Source: Atlantibacter sp032062175 (GTDB lineage: Bacteria; Pseudomonadota; Gammaproteobacteria; Enterobacterales; Enterobacteriaceae). From it: 64,000 nucleotides of DNA. Positions 8,388 through 17,436 of this stretch are shown one piece after another; the stretch's first letter is position 1, and every line of letters begins with the position of its first letter. Made by a program: the position numbers and the translations under genes. The notes beneath the pieces were generated by a model. The model was given only the letters and a program-made list of their open reading frames with translations, was not told the DNA's origin and did no database searches. The stretch is from NCBI RefSeq assembly GCF_032062175.1, contig NZ_DAMBQK010000017.1:33208-97207 (forward strand), read 5' to 3'.

Positions 8388-8945
8388 CTAAAAATATTCC
8401 ACACGGTATTTAATGGTGGTTTGATAACTACCCACCAATAAATTTCCCATCGTAGATTTAAGCCGCACCTGATAATCCAGACGAATATCATCTGACGCCT
8501 CTGTTCGGTAAGGAACTGCTTTTCCCGGTGTTATTTCTTTACCATTCTGATCCACAAGCTGTAGCGCGACTCCACCAGCTCCCTGAACCTTAAAAAGCCC
8601 ATGATTATCTGCGCCGTCGAAAGTCACGCGTAAGTACTGCCACGGCGCATGCTCTTCCGAAACGGCTAACGAGCAGTTCCTCAGATGAATAGTAAAAGGT
8701 TTCGGCTCGCCTTCTCCGATGCGCTTCATGTGGCTGCGGGTTTCTGAATCCAGTTCTATTGCCTGCCATCCGTCGCCGGTTGTGATATCGCAGGCGCTGG
8801 AAAGAATAGAACCCTGCATATTCAACCGGCCTGTCAAGCCCAAATCAAATTCAGAAGCAGGATTGGCTGTTTGTTCTGATGCCAGTGCAGCAAAGGTTAA
8901 CGTTGCAAAGGCAATGCCCATTACGCCTTGTGGTAATCCGAACAT
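8388..8945 (-). CDS. Fimbrial anchor/terminator-type subunit (PapH/MrpB-like)
   Basis: 185 residues from the ATG at 8945, which follows GAGGGAAGA; an ATG ten codons earlier lacks a binding site. Signal peptide up to about residue 23, disulfide pair C52/C91, GVALQLVDQNG, and C-terminal strand TIKYRVEYF. Second in the operon after the major pilin and before the usher, the place of papH/mrpB, whose products end polymerisation and anchor the fibre at the base. The anchoring role is inferred from position. Confidence 0.82.
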   Translation of the reverse strand: MFGLPQGVMGIAFATLTFAALASEQTANPASEFDLGLTGRLNMQGSILSSACDITTGDGWQAIELDSETRSHMKRIGEGEPKPFTIHLRNCSLAVSEEHAPWQYLRVTFDGADNHGLFKVQGAGGVALQLVDQNGKEITPGKAVPYRTEASDDIRLDYQVRLKSTMGNLLVGSYQTTIKYRVEYF

Positions 8946-9019
8946 TCTTCCCTCTCTGAACATGGTAAAAATCATACGCCTGCATCAGCAGACGTATGTT
9001 CACCAAAAGACGCAGAATA

Positions 9020-9553
9020 TTACTGGTAGGCCAGAGTAAAGTCGGCGATAGAAGTGAAGTCACCTGGGACGATAGTTGCGGCAGCGCCGTCACCCTGCAG
9101 GTATGCGGTGAACAGCAGGGTATTATTACCATCCTGAAGCACGTGAGGAGCGGTAGGTTGGCCCAGTTTGATTTGTGCATTGCCGCCATCGGTCAGAATG
9201 ATACTGGCGCCTTTAGCAGTACCCGCGATACCCAGGGAATCAGGTACCACGCCAGCGGAACCGGTAAAGGTGGTGGTAACAGTTTTGATCGTGCCGAGGG
9301 AGCATTTTTCCAGACGGATTTTAAACTCTCTTGGAGTAGAGGTACCAGCATTACTGTCACTTTCTAACGCCACGTTAGAAATCTGGCCCAAGTCAACATC
9401 CTGATTATCATCATCTGGATTAATTGAGCACGGAGCATCAATAATAGAACCGCTAAAATTAATTACACCGTGCCCCTGGTCTTTTGCGCTTGCAGCACCG
9501 GAAGCCAGAACCAAACTCATTACGGAAGCCAGCGCTAATTTTTTAAAGCTCAT
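9020..9553 (-). CDS. Major fimbrial subunit (MrpA-like pilin)
   Basis: First gene of the operon. From the ATG at 9553 it encodes 177 residues; this ATG lies 8 bases after AGGAAGG, whereas the ATG two codons earlier (9559) is only 2 bases from it. Signal peptide ends GAASA|KD; then GVINFSGSIIDAPCSI with C42 and C84 as disulfide, and C-terminal strand SIADFTLAYQ. The VINFSG opening and size fit MR/P-type shaft pilins. Polymerised in many copies, it would set serotype and stiffness of the fimbria. Confidence 0.9.
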   Translation of the reverse strand: MSFKKLALASVMSLVLASGAASAKDQGHGVINFSGSIIDAPCSINPDDDNQDVDLGQISNVALESDSNAGTSTPREFKIRLEKCSLGTIKTVTTTFTGSAGVVPDSLGIAGTAKGASIILTDGGNAQIKLGQPTAPHVLQDGNNTLLFTAYLQGDGAAATIVPGDFTSIADFTLAYQ

Positions 9554-9559
9554 ATTCAT

Positions 9560-10042
9560 ATCCTTCCTAAATCTATTATTGTCCTTGAGAAATGTTTATC
9601 TGTGATTCAACGAATTAAATCCGATAAAATTCACCGTATCTTTCATTACAACTTAGTATTACGCTTTTATTTACATTTAAAAATGTCAATCACAGATAAC
9701 CAATTTTAATACTGCGGAAATATATTGACAATTATTATTTTGCTCCAAAAAGAACAAACGCCCCATTAAAGGATCGTTTAAATGATTTAGATAAATATTA
9801 ACCTTAATAATAACCCTCAAAAAAACATAGACTTCAAGTGGGCTTCTTAACGTCTCAACATATAAAGAGAATTAATGGGCTTCATTTTAAATAATCATCA
9901 TGAATAATATGTAGGGCATGATACGGTATGAGGCGAAGAAAAGAACCGCCTCATCATTTAATTTTATTAAAAAGTTTATTAACAATAAAATGTAATTAAG
10001 TAATCAAGTAATAAAAAAGAAGCATTCTCAAGGTCAGGGGCA
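9560..10042. promoter_or_regulatory. AT-rich regulatory region upstream of the fimbrial operon
   Basis: Almost 500 bp without a gene and strongly AT-rich, as expected of an H-NS-silenced fimbrial promoter region (inference). It contains the inverted repeat above and a perfect 8-bp hairpin ATGAGGCG/CGCCTCAT (9928-9935 and 9947-9954). No fimbrial regulator or invertase gene is present between the pilin and ytfP. Confidence 0.5.
9596..9699. repeat. 12-bp perfect inverted repeat flanking 80 bp upstream of the major pilin gene
   Basis: TTATCTGTGATT at 9596-9607 and its exact reverse complement AATCACAGATAA at 9688-9699. On the pilin strand a TTGACA hexamer (9689-9684) begins inside the distal arm, so a -35 element abuts the repeat, although no good -10 follows at 17 bp. 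The arrangement could be an invertible promoter segment as in fim or mrp operons, or a paired operator. No recombinase gene is in the window. Confidence 0.5.
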
Positions 10043-10068
10043 TAAAAAACCACGCCGGAGCGTGGTTT
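10043..10068 (-). terminator. Intrinsic terminator of the tamA-tamB-ytfP operon
   Basis: On the minus strand CCACGC-TCCG-GCGTGG is followed by TTTTTTA, directly after the ytfP stop codon. Confidence 0.88.
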
Positions 10069-10073
10069 CCAGG

Positions 10074-10418
10074 TTAATAATTCTCTCTATCCAACCAGTT
10101 GCCGCTTTCTATGCGGGTCAGGCCTTCAACTGGCCGCTGGTAAACATACATCCAGGCGCTGCCGTAAGGCGTTTGAATTAGCTGACGCCGGTACTCCCCC
10201 CCTTTCGTGCGCAGGGCATCCAGCTCAGCAAGAGTACTGGCATCAATGCGATACACTTCACCCAACACCTCCCCTTCACCCGGCACCGCGCCAGGATAGT
10301 GGCCAATGCTGAACAACTGGTAGTGTTCTACCGTGTGATCGCCCAGCCACTGAGCGTTGGTCATCCAGTGGCTGTTGCCTTGTTTGCGTCTTAAACTACC
10401 GTAGACAAATATTCGCAT
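10074..10418 (-). CDS. ytfP: YtfP, gamma-glutamylcyclotransferase-fold protein
   Basis: 114 residues, equal to the E. coli protein within one residue. The opening MRIFVYGSLRRKQGN is the YGSL nucleotide/substrate-loop signature of the GGCT/AIG2-like fold, and LGEVYRID with ELDALRTKGGEYRR carries the acidic residue region of the active site. It begins 2 bp after the tamB stop, so it is translated as the last gene of the tam operon. The physiological substrate is not established. Confidence 0.93.
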   Translation of the reverse strand: MRIFVYGSLRRKQGNSHWMTNAQWLGDHTVEHYQLFSIGHYPGAVPGEGEVLGEVYRIDASTLAELDALRTKGGEYRRQLIQTPYGSAWMYVYQRPVEGLTRIESGNWLDRENY

Positions 10419-10420
10419 TG

Positions 10421-13400
10421 CTAAAACTCGAACTGATAGAGCAAATCGAGTGCCTGATCTACGCCAGACACTGCTTCCAGATATAGCTTAGGCATCAGGC
10501 GATAACGCAGCGTGAGCGTCGCCAGAGAATCAAAGATACCTACGCCATATTTCACCTGCAGACCCGGCAGTACATAGCCGCTGACCACTACTTGCGAGGA
10601 GTCGCCAACCCCTTGGGTATCCAGCGCCAAATTGCTGACGCCAAACGTCTCGCCGATTTTACCCACAACCTGCCCACTTTGTGCAACCCCCAGGCCAACC
10701 AGCATTGACGTCATGGCTTCGCTATCGCTCTGCCCGCTCTCAAGCCCCTGACCGCGCAACAGATACGACAAAGCCTCTTGTTGCGACATTGCCGGGTCGG
10801 AGAACACCTCAACTTTCGGTTCATCCGGCGTGCCGGTAACGCGTACCCCGGCGGTCACATCGTTCTCCGTGGCCTCAGGATTTCGGATTGCCTCTATGTT
10901 TAAAAGCGGCTGATCCGGCGGACCGGAGAACAGCAGTTCGCCTTTACGCACGATCAGGTCCTGGCCGTAAGCGCGGAACCGCCCTTCCGGAATATTGACC
11001 TGGCCGTTCAGGCCCAGCCCCTGTTTATCCTGTGCCACTTTCAGATCGCCGGTCAGTCGCGCCCGTAACCCAAAGGCGTCCATCCGCACATTGTTGCCGA
11101 CATGCACGATCAGATTGCTGTTGATGGGGATGGCCGCCGTCGGCGCACTTTCCGGTTTAAGCTGCGCATCCAGCATCACTTCATCACTGGAAACGTCGAC
11201 TGCGCTTTCCGGCAGCTCATGCACCACGATACGCGCCCAGGGCACATCGACCCGGCCATCCAGAGTAATCAGGCTTGGCGTGGCTTCCAGCACGACGTCC
11301 GGCGAGACATCCAGCCGCACCATCGGCGGCACGCTAATGCGGACTTTATCCCCCTTTGCCGCCACCCGCGCGCGCCAGTTATCAATCTGGCTCCAGTCGG
11401 CGTCGCCGTTGAGATTGATTTGCCCACGCCGCGTATTCACCACGCCCTGTAGCGTGGAGCTCATGCCGTTAAACGCCAGAGAAAGCTGGCTTGGCTGCAT
11501 ATCGAACGGCATAAAGTTGCCGTCGATATCCACGCTGGTCAGCTGTAACTGCCCGAACAGTTGCGGCTGCGCCGCGTTGCCACCCAACCGCAGATTAGCG
11601 TTTAACAGCCCTGCCGCTTTTTCACCGCGCGAGAAGATGGCGTTAACCATCGCCAACGAGAAGTTGCGGATGTTGACGTTGCCGGACAAGTCGCGGCGGT
11701 TTTGCGGATCGGCGATCTGCACTTTGCCGTCAAACTGGCCGTTACCCGCCAGGCGCAGCAGCCAGCCCAGCTCCGCCTGATTATTACGCAGGGCGGCGTT
11801 CAGGCTCAGGGTATCAAAGACCACCGGCAGCGCGTTGCCGTTAACGATTTGCGTAACCCGGACACCGCGTCCATCCAGCGTCACGCTGCCCTGCGGCAGC
11901 CCTTCTTTGGTGGTGTCCCATGTGACATCAGCTTTGCCGGTGAATACGCCGCTCGCCTGGGTTTCCGGCGGCAAAAATTGCTTCACCATCGCCAGGTCAA
12001 AGCGGTTAAGGTCCACCACCGCATGGCCTGCCGCCCCGGCATCCACAGCCTGTGGCAGACACAGTTGCGCATTCGGGTTAGTCCAGCAATGTGGGCCGAT
12101 ATTGATTTTTTGCTCCTGGCCACGGTAATCCAGCGCGATGGCGCGGGTTTGCGACCAGGGGCCGACCGGCGTTTCAAAGCGGGTGTTTTCAAGCGTGCCG
12201 CGCCAGCGTTGCTCAGCGCGATCGAAACTGCCCTTCAGATTAAGCTGCCCGGAAACCGGATCGCCCTGCACCCGCAGCGCCAGTTGATGATCTTTTTCGC
12301 TGCCTTTGGCGTTAATCGTTGCCAGCGCGATAGTCAGCCCCGGCTGGGAAATGCGTTCAACCCGGACATCCAGGGTGCCGCCAATCTGGTCGGTGGATTT
12401 AATATCGCCATCTACCCGCAACTGGGCAATCGACAGTTCCTGCCAGCGCAGATTGCGTGCGGTAATATCCGCCAGCACCTGCGGCGCTTCCACCGTGCCA
12501 CGGATCTTCACCAGGCCTTTGGCAGTACCGCCTAAGCCCGGCAGGGCGTTATCCAGATTCGGCGCGTCGATGTTGGCGTCCAGTTCCAGATCCTTCACGC
12601 CCAGTTCGCCTTTAATGTCGGCGGTATTACGCCCCAGCGCCACATGCAGGCCGGGGATCACCCACTGCATATAACTGTTGCCCTGGATCTGGCCATCAAC
12701 CTTCACGGCGTTCTGTTTGACGTTGCCCGCCAGCTTGATTTCCGGCACGTTCACCTGCCAGCTCCCGCCGTACAGGCTACCGCGCAGTTTCACTAAGCCA
12801 TCCAGCTTCGCGGGCCAGTCCGGCCAGGTTTTGGCGGTGTTGATTTTATTGAGGGTTAATTCGCCGCGCCAGCTGATGGCCTGCTGCCAGTCGAGCAGCG
12901 CCTTCAGTTCAGTAGTGCCTTCCAGCGCCGCGACGTTCAGCTTATCCAGATTGATGTTCTGCTCGTTGCCTTTGGCATCCAGGGTAATGGTCGCCGGGGG
13001 AATATCCGCGCCCTTCACCGCCGTGCGGAAGCTCAGGGTGTAATCGGTCATCTTCCCGGTCAGCTTGAGCTTGAGATCGTCCGCCTGATATTGCTTTTCA
13101 CCGGTAAACGGCCAGTACAGCTGTTCGCTGGTGATATCCAGATTCAACGGCAGGCCCGCTTCCGCCAGCCGCGTCTGGCCGCGCAGCACCAGGTCAACCG
13201 GGCCGGACAGGTTAACGCCAAACTCAAGCTGCTCGCGTAGCGCGCCGCCGACTTTAATTTTGACCTTTTCGCCTTTAATTGGATCGACGTTTAGGGTGCT
13301 GTTAAGCGTGATATCAACCGGCCAGTTATTACGCAGCTCGGCGCGTCCGGTGGCGTTCACCGTTCCCTGGGTGGAATCGATATCCAGCGCATCGAGAGTA

Positions 13401-14197
13401 GCGAGGCCATCTACGCTGCTGACTTTAAGCAGCATCGCGTTGATGGTGACGTCAGTATCGCCCGTCAAACGCAGTTGCTCGCCGCGGAATGACTGGATAG
13501 TCAGGTTCAGCGGCAAATGGACGTCGGTCATTTCCGGCAGCACCGGTTTCGAGAACAGCTGTTTGAGCGTCTCGCCCAGCGGCAGCTCATCCGGCTGCGG
13601 GTTCTCTATCTTCGGTTCAACCACTTCTTCCTGCGCCACTTTGGCGACTTTTGGCAGCGCGATAAGCAGCCCTTGTAAGGTTGTCGGCGTCAGCGTCAGG
13701 TTACGTTCCTGCCAGTTAAGGCCAGACGCAAAATCCATTACTGATACCGTGGTGTCATCAATACGGATGTTGACGTTATTCAGCGTCACGCTGCTGAGTG
13801 TGATGGGATAAGGCGTTGAGAGATCGAGCGGACCGCTATCCTCCTCTTCTACCTGAGCCGCGGGCGGCATTTTCTCGGTATCGATAACCACGTTGATATC
13901 GCGTAACGCCAGGGCGTTTACGCACAGGCTGCTGTCGCGCAGGCAGGCCAGCTTCACGGCGAGGTGAACTTCGCCCGCCATCACGTTGACGCCAGGCTGC
14001 TCATAACGCAGGTTTTTGATCGACAGATCGCGCCAGCCGCCGGTCACGCTGCCAATCTCCAGCCCTGGCACCCAGCGGTCAGCCGCTTTGAAGACGATAT
14101 GCAGGCCGGTGGTCGTCCCGACTAAAAAACCAACAATCCCGAGCAGCACCACCAGAAACAGCACCACGGCAAGGGTGATCTTCTTCCATAAACTCAT
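10421..14197 (-). CDS. tamB: TamB, inner-membrane-anchored translocation and assembly module subunit
   Basis: 1258 residues, matching the usual length. A single N-terminal membrane anchor (about residues 7-27) is followed by a very long repetitive beta-rich region that forms a hydrophobic groove across the periplasm. The C-terminal DUF490/TamB domain (about 900-1258) ends LYLEAVSGVDQALDLLYQFEF, the part that meets TamA. It is an AsmA-like protein linked to outer membrane protein assembly and to phospholipid transport between membranes. Its ATG overlaps the tamA stop (ATGA), so the two are co-translated. Confidence 0.96.
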   Translation of the reverse strand: MSLWKKITLAVVLFLVVLLGIVGFLVGTTTGLHIVFKAADRWVPGLEIGSVTGGWRDLSIKNLRYEQPGVNVMAGEVHLAVKLACLRDSSLCVNALALRDINVVIDTEKMPPAAQVEEEDSGPLDLSTPYPITLSSVTLNNVNIRIDDTTVSVMDFASGLNWQERNLTLTPTTLQGLLIALPKVAKVAQEEVVEPKIENPQPDELPLGETLKQLFSKPVLPEMTDVHLPLNLTIQSFRGEQLRLTGDTDVTINAMLLKVSSVDGLATLDALDIDSTQGTVNATGRAELRNNWPVDITLNSTLNVDPIKGEKVKIKVGGALREQLEFGVNLSGPVDLVLRGQTRLAEAGLPLNLDITSEQLYWPFTGEKQYQADDLKLKLTGKMTDYTLSFRTAVKGADIPPATITLDAKGNEQNINLDKLNVAALEGTTELKALLDWQQAISWRGELTLNKINTAKTWPDWPAKLDGLVKLRGSLYGGSWQVNVPEIKLAGNVKQNAVKVDGQIQGNSYMQWVIPGLHVALGRNTADIKGELGVKDLELDANIDAPNLDNALPGLGGTAKGLVKIRGTVEAPQVLADITARNLRWQELSIAQLRVDGDIKSTDQIGGTLDVRVERISQPGLTIALATINAKGSEKDHQLALRVQGDPVSGQLNLKGSFDRAEQRWRGTLENTRFETPVGPWSQTRAIALDYRGQEQKINIGPHCWTNPNAQLCLPQAVDAGAAGHAVVDLNRFDLAMVKQFLPPETQASGVFTGKADVTWDTTKEGLPQGSVTLDGRGVRVTQIVNGNALPVVFDTLSLNAALRNNQAELGWLLRLAGNGQFDGKVQIADPQNRRDLSGNVNIRNFSLAMVNAIFSRGEKAAGLLNANLRLGGNAAQPQLFGQLQLTSVDIDGNFMPFDMQPSQLSLAFNGMSSTLQGVVNTRRGQINLNGDADWSQIDNWRARVAAKGDKVRISVPPMVRLDVSPDVVLEATPSLITLDGRVDVPWARIVVHELPESAVDVSSDEVMLDAQLKPESAPTAAIPINSNLIVHVGNNVRMDAFGLRARLTGDLKVAQDKQGLGLNGQVNIPEGRFRAYGQDLIVRKGELLFSGPPDQPLLNIEAIRNPEATENDVTAGVRVTGTPDEPKVEVFSDPAMSQQEALSYLLRGQGLESGQSDSEAMTSMLVGLGVAQSGQVVGKIGETFGVSNLALDTQGVGDSSQVVVSGYVLPGLQVKYGVGIFDSLATLTLRYRLMPKLYLEAVSGVDQALDLLYQFEF

Positions 14198-15927
14198 AAT
14201 TCTGGCCCCAAACCGATGTAGAACTGCAACCCGTGTTCTTCTTTATCGCCAATCGGCACCGCGAAATCGAGTTTGACCGGGCCGACGGGCGACTGCCAGC
14301 GCACCCCGACACCCGCGCCGGTTTTGAAATCGCTGCGGCGAATATCATTCACCGCTTCGCCGGAATCCACGAACATCGCCCCCCACCATTTGCCGCTGAC
14401 GTTGTACTGGTATTCCAGCGAGCCGGTAGCCAGCTTGGAGGCCCCGGTAAGTTTGCCGTCATCATTCTCCGGCGAAATAGATTTGTACTTATAACCGCGA
14501 ATACTGCGGTCGCCGCCTGCGAAGAAACGCAGGTCCGGCGGGACTTTGTCGAAATCGCCGGTTTCAATCCAGCCCAGATTGCCGCGCGCCACAAAGCGGT
14601 GACGATCGTAAAGGGTGCGGATCCAGACGTTTTGCGCCTGTACCACCACGAAGTCGACATCTGAACCCCAGGCCGTGTTGGAGTAGTCCACCGAATAGCG
14701 CTGGGAATCGCCCCAGGTCGGCATCAGCCCACCGCGCGAGCGGGTGCGGCTGATCATGACGCCAGGATAAAGCAGCATAGTGGTATTAGTGACATCTGCC
14801 TGGGTAAAGTGGTCGAGACTCCAGCGCAGGTTGATGGCGCGCTGCCAGCCGCTCGACAAATCCCAGTAGCGCGACACCGCCAGGGTGGTGGAATCGGCCT
14901 CGGTATCGTTGAGATCGGTACGCTTAAAGCCGCCCTGCACCAGGTAATACTGTTCGATTGGGTTTTTCAGCAACGGGACTTTGTAGCTGAAGTCGAGCTG
15001 CTGTTCCGGTGCAGAGATACTGGTGCTGGTGGTGAAGCTGTGGCCGTAAGAGTTAATCCAGGGCTTGTGCCAGGTGGCTTTAACGCGTGGGCCCACATCG
15101 GTGGAATAACCGACCCCGGTTTCAATCCGGTTCTGGATACGCGGCGAGAGGACGCCGTGAAGCGGCAGCACTTTGGTCTGACGGGCCTTATCGAATTCCG
15201 GCGCGACGACCACGGAGTTAAACCATCCGGTGGCGGAAAGCCGGCGGTTCAGTTCCGCCAGGTCTTTAGACTGGTAATAATCGCCCTGCTCGAACGGCAC
15301 CAGGCTTTGCAAATACTCTTCGCGGATTTGCGACCCTTCGAAGGTCACCGGCCCAAAACGGTAGCGTTCGCCGCTGTTATAGTCGATGTCCCAAAATGCC
15401 TGATGACGTTCGAGAGAAACCCCTAACTGGCTCTTCGTAAATTCGCTGTCGAAGTAGCCTTTTCTCAACGAAACGCGGGTGAGACTTTTCTTAAAATTGT
15501 CGTAGTCACCATGATCGAGCACCGTTCCGATGGCTGGACGGGTGTTGAGCAGGTCGAGATAGTCGCGATCGGTTCGCGCACCGCCACGCAGGATCACATC
15601 GGTCCCGCCTATACGAACCGGCACCCCAGGCGACACTTTGGCGATCAAAACCTGGCGCCCTTTTGGCGGCGGTGGACGCAGATCAAAATCGATTGTCGGC
15701 TCGTAATACCCGAGCGCTTTAAGCCCATTTCGAATGGCGTCATCGACGCGCGCGCGGAATTGCCGGTCAGGCGTAACTTCATCGCTTTGTATTGTAGATA
15801 GTTGAGCGCGAACGTTTTTTTCCAGTTCGCCAGACAGACCTTCCACTTGTAGACGCACGTTCGCCGCGCTCGCGGCGGCGGAGGCCAGCATAAAACTGGC
15901 GCAGAAATAGAGACGGAATCGTGGCAC
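14194..15927 (-). CDS. tamA: TamA, outer membrane Omp85-family assembly factor
   Basis: 577 residues, identical in length to E. coli TamA. Signal peptide to AAASA|AN, three POTRA domains (about 23-265), then a 16-strand barrel. The Omp85 motifs FFAGGDRSIRGYKY (strand/loop 6, with RGY) and GVGVRWQSPVGPVKLDFAVP are present, and the C-terminus is FYIGLGPEL. It works with TamB in insertion of some autotransporters and other outer membrane proteins. First gene of the tam operon, divergent from msrA. Confidence 0.97.
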   Translation of the reverse strand: MPRFRLYFCASFMLASAAASAANVRLQVEGLSGELEKNVRAQLSTIQSDEVTPDRQFRARVDDAIRNGLKALGYYEPTIDFDLRPPPPKGRQVLIAKVSPGVPVRIGGTDVILRGGARTDRDYLDLLNTRPAIGTVLDHGDYDNFKKSLTRVSLRKGYFDSEFTKSQLGVSLERHQAFWDIDYNSGERYRFGPVTFEGSQIREEYLQSLVPFEQGDYYQSKDLAELNRRLSATGWFNSVVVAPEFDKARQTKVLPLHGVLSPRIQNRIETGVGYSTDVGPRVKATWHKPWINSYGHSFTTSTSISAPEQQLDFSYKVPLLKNPIEQYYLVQGGFKRTDLNDTEADSTTLAVSRYWDLSSGWQRAINLRWSLDHFTQADVTNTTMLLYPGVMISRTRSRGGLMPTWGDSQRYSVDYSNTAWGSDVDFVVVQAQNVWIRTLYDRHRFVARGNLGWIETGDFDKVPPDLRFFAGGDRSIRGYKYKSISPENDDGKLTGASKLATGSLEYQYNVSGKWWGAMFVDSGEAVNDIRRSDFKTGAGVGVRWQSPVGPVKLDFAVPIGDKEEHGLQFYIGLGPEL

Positions 15928-16153
15928 GTTTTCTCCTGAATTTCCTTTTTCCCACCCCTGGAAGGAAACGTAGTGCCGCTCCGCGGCTTGATGAAAATTC
16001 CCGCATATCGGGAATTGAAAAAGAGACGACTACCCAAATATTTCTTATGTTTAAATCTAGACGTATTTATCAACTGTATTGTGTGCAAAGACACGCCGTG
16101 TGACAACCTTAGCGAGGCTGTTGCTTTTTCCCCCACCTAAGGGAGACGCTACG

Positions 16154-16795
16154 ATGAATTTTTTTGATAAAAAGCACTTGATTGACCCGGATCTGGCTCT
16201 GCCAGGCCGCAGCACGCCGATGCCGGTTGCTGCGCTGCATGCCGTTAGCGAACATTCGATGACCAACGTGCCGGATGGCATGGAGATCGCCATCTTTGCT
16301 ATGGGCTGCTTTTGGGGCGTTGAGCGCGTGTTCTGGCGTTTGCCAGGGGTTTACAGCACGGCGGCGGGTTATTCTGGCGGCTATACGCTGAACCCGACCT
16401 ATCGGGAAGTCTGTACCGGTAAAACTGGCCATACTGAAGCGGTGCGCGTGGTGTACGATCCCCAGATCATTAGCTATGAACAATTGCTCCAGGTGTTCTG
16501 GGAGAACCACGACCCCGCGCAGGGCATGCGCCAGGGTAACGATATGGGGACGCAGTACCGCTCGGCGATTTACCCGCTGACGCCGGAACAGGACAGCGCC
16601 GCCCGGGCCAGCCTGGCGCGCTTCCAGAAAGCGATGGCGGAAAAAGGCGACGAGCGTCCCATTACGACCGAAATCGCCAGCGCCAAACCGTTCTACTACG
16701 CCGAAGACGAGCATCAGCAATATCTTCACAAAAACCCTTATGGTTACTGCGGGATTGGTGGGATTGGGGTGTGTTTGCCACCGCGCATTTCCTGA
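16154..16795 (+). CDS. msrA: Peptide methionine (S)-S-oxide reductase
   Basis: 213 residues from the ATG at 16154, which follows AAGGGAGACGCTACG; an upstream in-frame extension lacks family similarity. The GCFWGVE motif (about 51-57) holds the catalytic cysteine, and the C-terminal GYCGIGGIGVC gives the two resolving cysteines. It reduces methionine-S-sulfoxide in proteins using thioredoxin. It is monocistronic, ended by a good terminator. Confidence 0.97.
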   Translation: MNFFDKKHLIDPDLALPGRSTPMPVAALHAVSEHSMTNVPDGMEIAIFAMGCFWGVERVFWRLPGVYSTAAGYSGGYTLNPTYREVCTGKTGHTEAVRVVYDPQIISYEQLLQVFWENHDPAQGMRQGNDMGTQYRSAIYPLTPEQDSAARASLARFQKAMAEKGDERPITTEIASAKPFYYAEDEHQQYLHKNPYGYCGIGGIGVCLPPRIS

Positions 16796-16801
16796 ATCAT
16801 C

Positions 16802-16836
16802 TATGGGCCTGTTATTTCAGGCCCATACACTTTTTT
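16802..16836 (+). terminator. Intrinsic terminator after msrA
   Basis: Nine-bp stem TATGGGCCT/AGGCCCATA with an 8-base loop, followed by CACTTTTTT. Confidence 0.88.
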
Positions 16837-16980
16837 ATCCGCTGCTTCTCACTCTTTCTGCAAATAAAGGGGCGTTAACATTTGATTACCCGGAAATAAC
16901 CCGCTTCACTTTAAGATACAACCTTAGGTTGATACCGTAACTGGCTGGCGTGTTATATAGAATAATGAGGCATTGCGCTC

Positions 16981-17433
16981 ATGGGGTATCTTATGAAAAT
17001 CAGCGCCCAGGATTCGTTAGCGTGGGAAGTTGTTGCCCAGATTATTAAAGAAAATGAGCCTGCTGAATATCGCTATTTAGGCGATATTATTGATAACTCA
17101 CTGAATGCTAAACCCCAGCAGGATATGGCTGGCGCATTCGACGTTGGCGATACCGTTCAGTACCTGGCAAACCAACTTTTCCCGATAATAAAATATGTTA
17201 TCGCCATTATCGCGCCCGACATTTTGCATGGATTAAGCGCCATGACGCTGGAGCAGCTTAAAAAGGTCCTGTTTTCATCAGAAAAAGGCGTGACTGCCCA
17301 GGTCAAATATTCCCCCACTGAGGTCAGAAAAATTGTTCTGGCGGTTTGCCGCAAGAAAAAACTCTCCGGGGAATTAGCGGACAGCATCGCGGATGCGATT
17401 GCCCTGAGGTTACTTACGCCTCCTGAGAGGTAA
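16981..17433 (+). CDS. Unknown protein, first gene of an M48 protease pair
   Basis: 150 residues (146 if the second ATG at 16993 is used; GGGG seven bases before that codon supports the shorter form, GAGG at 16965 the longer). I do not recognise a family. It is acidic in the first half, has a hydrophobic stretch around residues 65-85 (QLFPIIKYVIAIIAPDILHGL) that could be one membrane-associated helix, and a basic segment (CRKKKLSGEL) before a final helix. It ends 3 bp before the M48 protease gene, so the two are almost certainly co-expressed. This pair has no counterpart in E. coli K-12 between msrA and ytfL. A role as partner or regulator of the protease is inference only. Confidence 0.75.
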   Translation: MGYLMKISAQDSLAWEVVAQIIKENEPAEYRYLGDIIDNSLNAKPQQDMAGAFDVGDTVQYLANQLFPIIKYVIAIIAPDILHGLSAMTLEQLKKVLFSSEKGVTAQVKYSPTEVRKIVLAVCRKKKLSGELADSIADAIALRLLTPPER

Positions 17434-17436
17434 AGT

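Noticed and set aside
9721..9745. Plus-strand promoter with TTGACA at 9724
   Set aside because: No -10 at suitable distance and no plus-strand gene downstream; it is likely an AT-rich coincidence.
10995..13811. Several long plus-strand frames opposite tamB
   Set aside because: Antisense shadows in a GC-rich gene; tamB is an unmistakable full-length match.
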